6,881 nt of DNA, taken from contig CADBTG010000228.1 of NCBI GenBank assembly GCA_902797475.1, forward strand, positions 1-6,881, given 5' to 3'. The notes under the pieces were generated by a model, which was given only the letters and a program-made list of their open reading frames with translations, was not told the DNA's origin and did no database searches. Source of the stretch: an uncultured Lachnospiraceae bacterium (GTDB lineage: Bacteria > Bacillota > Clostridia > Lachnospirales > Lachnospiraceae). The first letter of the stretch is position 1, and each line of letters begins with the position of its first letter. Positions 1-5,584 of this stretch are shown one piece after another. A program made the position numbers and the translations under genes.

Positions 1-830
1 ATTCGATCTGGATCGAGGACGACACACCCGTAAATGATGCGTTCCTTTCCCGCTGCGGCCTGTACTATCGTTCTTCGGTCATGAGAGCCCATCTGCCGGC
101 TGAATCGACGATTCAGAAAATCAATGACTGGGTAAACGAGCACACAAAGGGACGTATTGAAAAGATTCTCGATAAAATCGACGATGATGCGGTAATGGTT
201 CTGTTAAATGCCATAACATTTGACGGAAAATGGGAGGAGACCTTTAATTCGGGCTCCACCAACGATCAGGGCGAGTTCTACACGGCGAACGGCGAAAAGA
301 AAACCATGGAGATGATGTTCGGCGGGGCAGACCGGTACTTCGAAGATTCGGACATGATTGGAATGGAGAAGGACTACAGGGACGGTTACTGCTTCCGGGC
401 ATATCTTCCGAAGGAAGGAAAGACGGTCCGTGACATTATCGGTAAGCTTGCCGAATCGCAAAATCTGCCTTATCAGGGCGCTTCGGAGATCAATCTTCTG
501 ATGCCGAAATTCAAGGGCGAAACGACGCTTCCGCTTGAGCAGACACTGCAGACAATGGGCATGAAGGCGGCGTTTTCTCCTTCGTCATCGGATTTCTCCG
601 AGATGTCCTCCGTGCCGGGCATATATGTCAGCAAGGTGCTTCAGAAAACCTATATCAAGGTTGATGAAGAAGGCACCGAGGCTGCTGCGGTAACCGCGAT
701 TGTTGCGAACACGGAGAGCTATGACCCTCAAAGGATTGTGCGTAATGTATATCTGGATCATCCGTTCATTTATGAAATCGTCGACACGAATAGCGGAATC
801 ACGCTTTTCACCGGCGTATTTGAAGGATAA
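1..830 (+). CDS. Serpin family serine protease inhibitor, 5'-truncated by window edge
   Basis: Frame is open from base 3 to the TAA at 828-830, giving 275 visible residues; about 100 N-terminal residues, including any signal peptide, lie outside the window. Serpins trap target proteases when the reactive loop is cleaved and inserts into the central sheet. Visible family landmarks, numbered from base 3: INDWVNEHTKGRI at 40-52, NAITFDGKW at 69-77 (with the breach Trp), MPKFKGE at 167-173, DFSEM at 197-201, the hinge EEGTEAAAVTA at 222-232, and a C-terminal VYLDHPFIYEI at 249-259 that fits the serpin signature pattern. Small residues from P12 to P10 are typical of inhibitory rather than non-inhibitory serpins. 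Counting 17 residues from the hinge Glu places P1-P1' at Glu238-Ser239. The loop is about five residues longer than in alpha-1-antitrypsin, so the P1 is tentative. No convincing terminator follows. Family assignment is very secure; target protease and location are unknown. Confidence 0.96.
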   Translation, partial: SIWIEDDTPVNDAFLSRCGLYYRSSVMRAHLPAESTIQKINDWVNEHTKGRIEKILDKIDDDAVMVLLNAITFDGKWEETFNSGSTNDQGEFYTANGEKKTMEMMFGGADRYFEDSDMIGMEKDYRDGYCFRAYLPKEGKTVRDIIGKLAESQNLPYQGASEINLLMPKFKGETTLPLEQTLQTMGMKAAFSPSSSDFSEMSSVPGIYVSKVLQKTYIKVDEEGTEAAAVTAIVANTESYDPQRIVRNVYLDHPFIYEIVDTNSGITLFTGVFEG

Positions 831-862
831 GCAGTTTGCGTGAGGGGAAAGACGAAAACTGC
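831..862 (+). other. Imperfect hairpin after the serpin stop codon
   Basis: GCAGTTT (831-837) pairs with AAACTGC (856-862). After one G-A mismatch a further CGT/ACG (839-841 with 852-854) can pair, leaving a ten-base loop. No T-run follows, so it does not meet the usual standard for an intrinsic terminator. It may weakly stabilise the 3' end of the serpin mRNA or be chance. Confidence 0.3.
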
Positions 863-881
863 CGGTAAGACCCGCCTGCGG

Positions 882-910
882 TTGACGGAATGTGCTTTCG
901 GGGGTATACT
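882..910 (+). promoter_or_regulatory. Housekeeping (sigma-A type) promoter of the ECF sigma operon
   Basis: TTGACG at 882-887 and TATACT at 905-910 are separated by exactly 17 bases; each hexamer differs from consensus at one position. Transcription would start near 917, giving a leader of about 53 bases before the sigma gene. This is not the AAC/CGT-like architecture typical of an autoregulated ECF promoter, so basal expression probably depends on the primary sigma factor. The promoter also argues against the upstream in-frame ATG at 892, which lies between its two hexamers. Confidence 0.85.
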
Positions 911-957
911 GTAGACGTTCGATTCACTATGGTTTTGGCTGTTTGCAGACCGTTTAC

Positions 958-963
958 AGGAGA
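958..963 (+). promoter_or_regulatory. Ribosome binding site fixing the ECF sigma start
   Basis: AGGAGA ends six bases before the ATG at 970. The longer in-frame start at 892 has no such site and lies inside the promoter, so translation is assigned to 970. Confidence 0.85.
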
Positions 964-969
964 CGTTTC

Positions 970-1464
970 ATGAACCCGAGCCGATTACAACAGGAGGATA
1001 ATGTTCGCCGTATTCTTCAGCAATACGGAGACTTGCTGTACCGAATGAGCCTGTCTATCGTCGGTAATTCTGCCGATGCCGAGGACATGGTTCAGGATAC
1101 GCTTGTCACCTGGCTTTCGGAAACCCCTGATTTTCCGGACGAGGCACATGAAAAGCAATGGCTTGTGAAGGTTGTAAGAAACAACAGCCTGATGCTTATA
1201 AGAAAGAGAGAGAACCGTGACAGAATCCTTTCCGAGCAGGCCAAAGTCAGTGTCGGCAGGGATGCGGATTACGGCATTCTGGATGTTTTATATACGCTTC
1301 CCGACAAATACAAAGCAGTTCTGTTGCTGTTTTATGTCGAGGAGTACAGTGTTGAAGAGATTGCGACAGTTTTGAAGAAATCGGTTTCGGCTGTAAAAAT
1401 GCGGCTGAAACGCGGACGGGAGATGCTTTCCGAACGATACAGGGAGAAAGAACATGAAGGCTGA
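970..1464 (+). CDS. ECF-type RNA polymerase sigma factor (sigma-70 family)
   Basis: A 164-residue protein with the two-domain layout of extracytoplasmic-function sigma factors. Region 2 covers about residues 17-85: YGDLLYRMSLSIVGNSADAE followed by DMVQDTLVTWL (core-polymerase binding), then QWLVKVVRNNSLMLIRKR, where -10 recognition lies. After a short acidic linker, region 4 covers about 103-157, with LPDKYKAVLLLFYVEEYSVEEIA and the helix-turn-helix SVSAVKMRLKRGREML that reads the -35 element. There is no region 1 or 3, as expected. The start at 970 is supported by AGGAGA and by the first conserved residues. The last 11 bases overlap the next gene, a membrane protein that is probably its anti-sigma factor, implying coupled translation. 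The regulon is unknown; the adjacent serpin is a candidate only by proximity. Family is secure, ECF subgroup is not. Confidence 0.94.
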   Translation: MNPSRLQQEDNVRRILQQYGDLLYRMSLSIVGNSADAEDMVQDTLVTWLSETPDFPDEAHEKQWLVKVVRNNSLMLIRKRENRDRILSEQAKVSVGRDADYGILDVLYTLPDKYKAVLLLFYVEEYSVEEIATVLKKSVSAVKMRLKRGREMLSERYREKEHEG

Positions 1465-2194
1465 AGATTTGTTAAAACAGGCCATGAGCGAGCAGAAGCT
1501 TTCCGACGAAGCCAGGGAAAGAATCCTTTCCGGGGCTTTGAAAAGCGTGCCCGAAAATGCTCCCGAAGCAAACAAAAAACCTTTCTTCAATTTGCTTCTG
1601 ATAAGGCGTCTGGCTCTCGGAGCATGTGCCTGCCTTGTTCTGATTGTGGCTGTTCATGTCATGAGCACAATCTTCTCCGGTGATAAGAAAGAGGCCGACA
1701 GTTCTGCAAAAGAGGATGCAGTTTCTGCCGTAAATGAGGAAGTGAAGACCCCTTCGGTTGCTACTTCCCCGCTGAATATCGAAGGCGATGCCACGCCGAA
1801 CAAGAATGATTCCGCTCCTAAGGGAGAAAACCGGTTTTACATGATTCGGGACGGCTCGGTAGTATCCGTGCTTCCGAAGTCGGAGAGCGCGAGCTTTGAG
1901 AGCCTGTCGGATTCCTGGTTTGAGCCGGTGGAAGAATACATTGAGGACCTTAACGTGCCGGCCTCGTATATTCTGTATGAAATCAGTCGGGAGAACGGAA
2001 CGATTCACGCGATTCTGATTCCGTGCGAACCGGATATTCTGTCAGAGAAGAAAGCAGAGGATTATAAAGACTGTGAGCTTCTCGAGATCTCCGGTGAACC
2101 TGCGGTAATCCCGTCCGGCGCGATTTCGCTGATTCTTGAACGGGACCCCGCAAGCGGAGAATACAGGATTATTTCCGCCGAGAAAAAGAATTAA
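1454..2194 (+). CDS. Probable membrane-anchored anti-sigma factor, unfamiliar family
   Basis: A 246-residue protein. Residues 1-50 are charged and predicted cytoplasmic (starting MKAEDLLKQAMSEQKLSDEA), residues about 53-74 form one hydrophobic transmembrane helix preceded by RR (positive-inside), residues 77-125 are a polar low-complexity linker, and 126-246 a mixed alpha/beta-looking outer domain. This N-in/C-out layout, with a gene overlapping an ECF sigma by 11 bases, is characteristic of anti-sigma factors. However, I see no HxxxCxxC zinc-binding anti-sigma motif, so the sigma-binding segment is not a recognisable ZAS domain. Two cysteines in the outer domain (C191, C207) could form a disulfide; C58 and C60 lie in the membrane helix. 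The start is supported by AGGGAG at 1441-1446, seven bases upstream. Function is inferred from position and topology, not from sequence family. It could instead be a sigma-controlled envelope protein. Confidence 0.75.
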   Translation: MKAEDLLKQAMSEQKLSDEARERILSGALKSVPENAPEANKKPFFNLLLIRRLALGACACLVLIVAVHVMSTIFSGDKKEADSSAKEDAVSAVNEEVKTPSVATSPLNIEGDATPNKNDSAPKGENRFYMIRDGSVVSVLPKSESASFESLSDSWFEPVEEYIEDLNVPASYILYEISRENGTIHAILIPCEPDILSEKKAEDYKDCELLEISGEPAVIPSGAISLILERDPASGEYRIISAEKKN

Positions 2195-2208
2195 AGACGA
2201 CAACCCGA

Positions 2209-2245
2209 AAATGCCGTATTGCAATATGCAATGCGGCATTTCTTT
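2209..2245 (+). terminator. Intrinsic terminator of the sigma/anti-sigma operon
   Basis: A 14-base-pair stem (2209-2222 with 2228-2241, one T-G wobble) closes a five-base loop and runs into TTTCTTTA. It starts 14 bases after the anti-sigma stop and ends only about 12 bases before the next -35 element, so it cleanly insulates the two transcription units. Confidence 0.87.
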
Positions 2246-2257
2246 ATGCATTCCGCC

Positions 2258-2286
2258 TTGCTATTTTTCATAATATTTGGTATAAT
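2258..2286 (+). promoter_or_regulatory. Sigma-A promoter with extended -10 for the Asp23/Gls24-family gene
   Basis: TTGCTA at 2258-2263 and a perfect TATAAT at 2281-2286 are 17 bases apart, and TGG at 2278-2280 supplies the TGn extended -10 element. The surroundings are AT-rich. Start of transcription is expected near 2293, leaving a leader of about 45 bases. This is the strongest promoter in the window by eye. Confidence 0.9.
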
Positions 2287-2320
2287 ATACGCATATTGGA
2301 GTAAAATGCCATCCGTAAAG

Positions 2321-2328
2321 AAGGAGGT
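2321..2328 (+). promoter_or_regulatory. Full-length Shine-Dalgarno site
   Basis: AAGGAGGT is a complete complement to the 16S rRNA 3' end and lies eight bases before the ATG at 2337. Together with the near-consensus promoter it suggests abundant expression of the Asp23/Gls24-family protein. Confidence 0.88.
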
Positions 2329-2336
2329 CTTAATAG

Positions 2337-2723
2337 ATGAGCAAAGAGAACGAACCGGTATACGGCGTAAAGCTGAATCCGGAGGGAATGGACGGACATG
2401 TTCAGATTGCCAATGATGTCATCGCTTCCGTTGCCGCTTTGGCTGCAACCGAGGCTGAGGGAGTGGCTTACATGTCGGGCAAAGTCACGAAGGAAAGAAT
2501 CGGCAAGATCGGCATTAAGAATTTTTCAAAGGGAGCCAAAATCGGCGTTCAGGACGGTGTCGTTAACGCAGAGCTGTCGCTGGTTGTTCGATACGGTTAC
2601 AGCATTCCGAAGGTTTCCAAGTCCGTTCAGGAGAGAGTCAGAACGGCGATTGAAGGAATGACAGGGCTTACGGTTGCTCGCGTGAACGTGCATATCGTCG
2701 GCGTGGACATTGAAAAGGCGTAA
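2337..2723 (+). CDS. Asp23/Gls24 family envelope stress response protein (YqhY-like)
   Basis: A 128-residue protein of the Asp23/Gls24 family (alkaline shock protein 23), small cytoplasmic proteins tied to the envelope and to stress in Firmicutes. Core residues are visible: GHVQIANDVIASVAALAATEAEGV (roughly 20-43), an internal basic stretch KVTKERIGKIGIKNFSKG (49-66), VVNAELSLVVRYGYSIPKV (75-93), then VQERVRTAIEGMTGLTVARV and NVHIVGVDI at the C-terminus. Length fits the family. Its place just upstream of nusB matches Bacillus YqhY, which has been linked to fatty-acid synthesis control; accB/accC are not present upstream here, being replaced by the serpin/sigma block. It has its own strong promoter and ribosome site, and a terminator-like hairpin follows it, so it may be transcribed mainly alone. 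Family is secure; exact cellular role is not known from the sequence. Confidence 0.94.
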   Translation: MSKENEPVYGVKLNPEGMDGHVQIANDVIASVAALAATEAEGVAYMSGKVTKERIGKIGIKNFSKGAKIGVQDGVVNAELSLVVRYGYSIPKVSKSVQERVRTAIEGMTGLTVARVNVHIVGVDIEKA

Positions 2724-2737
2724 TAGAACGGAACTGC

Positions 2738-2780
2738 ATGGGAAGGGACGGACTACGCCGGAGCTTCCCATTTTCCTTTT
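2738..2780 (+). terminator. Intrinsic terminator-like hairpin between the Asp23 gene and nusB
   Basis: ATGGGAAG (2738-2745) pairs perfectly with CTTCCCAT (2764-2771). Inside, a 3x3 purine internal loop is followed by CGG/CCG pairing (2749-2751 with 2758-2760). The sequence TTTCCTTTT follows directly. The stem is eight pairs plus three and the tail is broken by CC, so termination is likely partial, allowing read-through into nusB. I found no convincing promoter between here and nusB. Confidence 0.72.
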
Positions 2781-2804
2781 TCATGAAGTAAGGAGTTAAC
2801 AATC

Positions 2805-3257
2805 GTGATGGAAGAAAAAGACACGATTCAGGTGACGAAGATGAGCCGGTCCGCAAGGCGTGAACAGGTATTTGTCGCTTTGTTCATCTCGGGTTTTTAC
2901 GAAGTTTCGGAAACGGATGAGGCACTCTCGAATTATTTCGACATGCAGGACTATTCCGACGAAATCCGGGACAGCATCTTAACACGTTACCGGGCCGTAA
3001 AGGAGCAGGAAGGAACAATCGATTCCCTGCTTTCCGGGCTGGCTGTCGGCTGGGATTTAAGCCGTATGGGACGCGCGGAAATCAATATCTTAAGACAGGC
3101 CGTATATGAGATCCTGTTCGATGAGGATATTCCCGAAAAGGTCGCCGCGAACGAAGCCGTGGAACTGGCTAAAAAGTACGGCGGCACAGAGGCGTCGGGC
3201 TTTGTAAACGGCATTCTCGGAAAGGTTATTCGGAAGAATCATGAATCCGATATTTAG
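2805..3257 (+). CDS. nusB: Transcription antitermination factor NusB
   Basis: NusB binds boxA RNA together with NusE (ribosomal protein S10) and supports antitermination of rRNA operons. The 150-residue reading shows the family's basic N-terminal helix, MSRSARREQVFVALF (13-27), and its conserved C-terminal half: GWDLSRMGRAEINILRQAVYEI (82-103), IPEKVAANEAVELAKKYGG (109-127) and SGFVNGILGKVI (131-142). Start choice: AAGGAG at 2790-2795 serves GTG 2805 (nine bases away) or ATG 2808 (twelve). An internal ATG at 2841, with AGGTGA five bases ahead, would give a 138-residue protein beginning MSRSARREQ, closer to the usual NusB N-terminus, so the first 12 residues are uncertain. The stop overlaps xseA by 17 bases. 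folD, which often follows nusB in bacilli, is absent. Confidence 0.94.
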   Translation: MMEEKDTIQVTKMSRSARREQVFVALFISGFYEVSETDEALSNYFDMQDYSDEIRDSILTRYRAVKEQEGTIDSLLSGLAVGWDLSRMGRAEINILRQAVYEILFDEDIPEKVAANEAVELAKKYGGTEASGFVNGILGKVIRKNHESDI

Positions 3258-4452
3258 CGTTACACAGCTTACGCTTTATCTGAAAAATCTGTTCACAAGA
3301 GACGAAACCCTCGCAAGACTGATTGTGGAGGGAGAGGTCTCGAACTGCAAATACCATTCCTCCGGGCATTTGTATTTTACATTAAAGGACAGCGGGGGAC
3401 AGTTGAAGTGCGTTATGTTTGCTTCCGCAAGAGTGAAGGGACTTTCCTTCCCGATGAAGGAGGGAGATAAGGTCCAGGTGCTCGGCAGGGTCTCCGTTTA
3501 CGAGCGTGACGGAAGCTACCAGATGTATGCTGACCGGATTGTTCTTTCGGGACTCGGAGAGCTCTATGAGCGATATGAGCAGCTGAAGAAGAAACTTGCG
3601 GCGGAAGGGCTGTTTGACGCAGCACACAAAAAGCAGATTCCGCCTTATCCGAAGAAGATCGGAATCGTTACCTCGAGAACAGGTGCCGCATTGCAGGACA
3701 TCTTAAGCATCCTGCACCGGAGAAACCCTTACGTCCAGCCGGTTCTCGCACCGGCGACGGTTCAGGGAGAAGGCGCAGGCGAAAGCGTGATCCGAAGCCT
3801 TAAGCTTTTGATGCGCGAGGATGTCGATGTCATCATTGTCGGGCGCGGCGGCGGTTCGATCGAGGATTTATGGGCATTTAACGAGGAAGATGTGGCACGC
3901 GCGGTTTACGAATGCCCGATTCCGATCATATCCTGCGTCGGACATGAAACCGACACGACGATTATCGATTATGTTGCGGACCTTCGCGCACCGACGCCGT
4001 CGGCAGCGGCGGAGATGTCGGTAAGACTTGCCGAGGAAACTGAGGCCTGGTTCGCGGACTGTCACTCAAGGCTTACGTGGGCCATGACGGACGCAATCGA
4101 GAAGAAGCGTGAGAAAGTACAGTATATGCTGCGCCTTCTGGCTTCGGAGAAGCCGGACCAGAGAATACAGAGGCGTCGCGAAAAGGCTTTGCAACTAAGG
4201 AAGGATTTGAAAGCTTCCATGGCCGGCGTGATGCAGCAGATCAAACACCGGCTGACGCTTGACGCGGCAGCGCTTGAAAGCGTTTCGCCGCTTAAAAAGC
4301 TCGGAAGAGGTTACGGATTCGTTGCAGAGGAAGACGGTACCCCGATTACTTCGGTTACAAAGAAGAAACCGAATGATCGGATTCGTGTCATCCTCGGTGA
4401 CGGGGAACTGATTTCGGAAGTGAAAGAGGTGAATCCATATGGACGGGAATAA
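3241..4452 (+). CDS. xseA: Exodeoxyribonuclease VII large subunit
   Basis: Catalytic subunit of exonuclease VII, which with XseB degrades single-stranded DNA from both ends into oligonucleotides. The 403 residues match the family's usual length. An N-terminal OB-fold DNA-binding domain spans about 1-105 (SVTQLTLYLKNLF, then LIVEGEVSNCKYHSSGHLYF). The catalytic domain follows: PKKIGIVTSRTGAALQDIL (138-155), VDVIIVGRGGGSIEDLWAFN (195-214), CVGHETDTTIIDYVADLRA (232-250) and PTPSAAAE (251-258), all hallmarks of the family. Residues 265-345 form the long helical region that binds XseB, and a small C-terminal beta domain (LGRGYGFV) ends the protein. The start at 3241 lies inside the end of nusB with only weak GGAAG at 3232-3236, suggesting translational coupling. 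The last 14 bases overlap xseB. Confidence 0.97.
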   Translation: MNPIFSVTQLTLYLKNLFTRDETLARLIVEGEVSNCKYHSSGHLYFTLKDSGGQLKCVMFASARVKGLSFPMKEGDKVQVLGRVSVYERDGSYQMYADRIVLSGLGELYERYEQLKKKLAAEGLFDAAHKKQIPPYPKKIGIVTSRTGAALQDILSILHRRNPYVQPVLAPATVQGEGAGESVIRSLKLLMREDVDVIIVGRGGGSIEDLWAFNEEDVARAVYECPIPIISCVGHETDTTIIDYVADLRAPTPSAAAEMSVRLAEETEAWFADCHSRLTWAMTDAIEKKREKVQYMLRLLASEKPDQRIQRRREKALQLRKDLKASMAGVMQQIKHRLTLDAAALESVSPLKKLGRGYGFVAEEDGTPITSVTKKKPNDRIRVILGDGELISEVKEVNPYGRE

Positions 4453-4648
4453 GGATATTTCTTTAGAAGAACGCATGCAGAAAACAGAAGACATCCTTCG
4501 CAGGATGGAAACGATGGAACTGACGCTCCAGGAATCCTTTAAGCTTTACCGCGAAGGAATGGAGGAGCTTCAGAAATGCAGCGAGATGATTGACTCTGTG
4601 GAGAAACAGCTGCAGATTATCGAGGAAGGCGGAAATACAGATGAGTGA
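4439..4648 (+). CDS. xseB: Exodeoxyribonuclease VII small subunit
   Basis: A 69-residue, almost wholly helical acidic protein, the normal size for XseB. Family features include SLEERMQKTEDILRRME (8-24), LTLQESFKLYREGMEEL (29-45) and a final coiled-coil-forming helix to QLQII (57-61). Several copies of XseB bind the helical arm of XseA and are needed for activity. AGAGGTG at 4425-4431, inside the end of xseA, lies seven bases before the ATG. The gene overlaps xseA by 14 bases and ispA by 8, so stoichiometric coupled synthesis with XseA is likely. Confidence 0.95.
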   Translation: MDGNKDISLEERMQKTEDILRRMETMELTLQESFKLYREGMEELQKCSEMIDSVEKQLQIIEEGGNTDE

Positions 4649-5561
4649 TCCGGCATTTTCGGAGAAACTGAAAGAGAAAACCGGGCAGGTAACAGAGGTC
4701 GTAAGTGGCTTTCTGCCGGAAGAGGAAGGACGCCAGAGAATTCTCTTTGAGGCCATGAATTACAGCGTTCTGGCCGGAGGAAAGAGGCTTCGCCCCATGC
4801 TGATGCAGGAAACTTACCGCTATCTCGGCGGAAGCAGAGAACGGGAAGCCGATCTGCTGCATCCTTTCATGGCAGCGATGGAAATGATTCATTCCTATTC
4901 GCTTGTACATGACGATCTGCCTGCCATGGACAATGATATGTACCGACGAGGCAAGCTGACTACCCATGCGGCTTACGGACATGCGGTCGGAATACTGGCA
5001 GGCGACGGACTTTTGAATCTGGCTTACGAAACGGCCCTTCGGGTTAAGCCTGTCGGAGCGGTCGAGAGGGACTGCGTATTTCGTGCGATGAAGGTACTGA
5101 CCGGCAAGGCCGGCGCTTACGGAATGGTCGGAGGACAGACGGTTGACGTAATCGGAACCGGAAAGAGCTTTTCCGAAGAAGAGCTTTTATTCATCTACCG
5201 GCTGAAGACAGGAGCCCTCCTTGAAGCTTCGATGATGGTCGGCGCGATTCTTGCAGGCGCCGATGAGGAGACGGTTCAGACTATGGAGCACGTAGCTGCG
5301 GATGTCGGACTTGCTTTCCAGATTCAGGACGATATTCTCGATGTGACCAGTACCGTTGAGGAACTCGGAAAAGCCGTATTCAGTGATGAAAAGAATAAGA
5401 AGACCACTTATGTTTCGCTGTTCGGAATAGAAGAATCCGGACGGACCGTGGAGCTTCTTACCGACAGAGCGCTTAAGAGGCTGTCCGAAACCTCGACCGG
5501 CACGGAAGAGGACGGATTCCTCAGGGAACTTTTGCTGTCCCTGGTACACAGAACAAAATAG
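4641..5561 (+). CDS. ispA: Polyprenyl synthetase, probable farnesyl diphosphate synthase
   Basis: A 306-residue prenyltransferase that condenses DMAPP/GPP with IPP to give (2E,6E)-farnesyl diphosphate in the cytosol. Diagnostic motifs are GGKRLRP (46-52), the first Asp-rich motif DDLPAMD (91-97, four residues between the Asp pair and the last Asp, as in bacterial FPP synthases) followed by RRGK, RLKTGALLE (187-195), and the second Asp-rich motif FQIQDDILDVTS (226-237), then SDEKNKKTTYVSLFG. Tyr86, five residues before the first motif, fits a chain length of C15 rather than longer. The start at 4641 is preferred over an upstream in-frame ATG at 4590: it lies eight bases after AGGCGG, overlaps xseB by just eight bases and begins where homologues do. 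The next gene, dxs, supplies the start of the same pathway. Product length is inferred; a GGPP synthase is less likely. Confidence 0.93.
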   Translation: MSDPAFSEKLKEKTGQVTEVVSGFLPEEEGRQRILFEAMNYSVLAGGKRLRPMLMQETYRYLGGSREREADLLHPFMAAMEMIHSYSLVHDDLPAMDNDMYRRGKLTTHAAYGHAVGILAGDGLLNLAYETALRVKPVGAVERDCVFRAMKVLTGKAGAYGMVGGQTVDVIGTGKSFSEEELLFIYRLKTGALLEASMMVGAILAGADEETVQTMEHVAADVGLAFQIQDDILDVTSTVEELGKAVFSDEKNKKTTYVSLFGIEESGRTVELLTDRALKRLSETSTGTEEDGFLRELLLSLVHRTK

Positions 5562-5578
5562 GAGTTATGTTTGCTTAA
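5560..5578 (+). promoter_or_regulatory. Misplaced Shine-Dalgarno with three-codon minigene before dxs
   Basis: AGGAG at 5560-5564 overlaps the ispA stop codon. It is only two bases from an ATG at 5567, which reads ATG TTT GCT TAA in the same frame as dxs. The dxs ATG itself (5585) is 20 bases from the AGGAG, much farther than usual, and no other Shine-Dalgarno-like site is visible between them. It may allow reinitiation after ispA. Confidence 0.45.
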
Positions 5579-5584
5579 GATTCC

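Noticed and set aside
840..914. A 24-codon GTG-initiated open frame between the serpin and the sigma gene
   Set aside because: No ribosome site and it overlaps the whole promoter; the peptide has no recognisable character.
913..968. Short direct repeat AGACGTT (913-919 and 961-967) flanking the sigma leader
   Set aside because: Seven bases is too short to be distinguished from chance, and one copy is interwoven with the ribosome binding site.
892..969. In-frame 26-codon upstream extension of the ECF sigma gene
   Set aside because: It begins between the -35 and -10 hexamers, has no ribosome site, and the extra residues do not resemble sigma factors; ATG 970 has AGGAGA.
1472..2008. A 178-codon open frame on the minus strand
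   Set aside because: It is antisense to the anti-sigma-like gene, which has a ribosome site, a membrane helix and operon context; the antisense protein has no recognisable features.
2219..2416. Small open frame across the terminator and promoter upstream of the Asp23 gene
   Set aside because: It begins inside the terminator stem, crosses the promoter and overlaps the Asp23-family coding region in another frame; no ribosome site.
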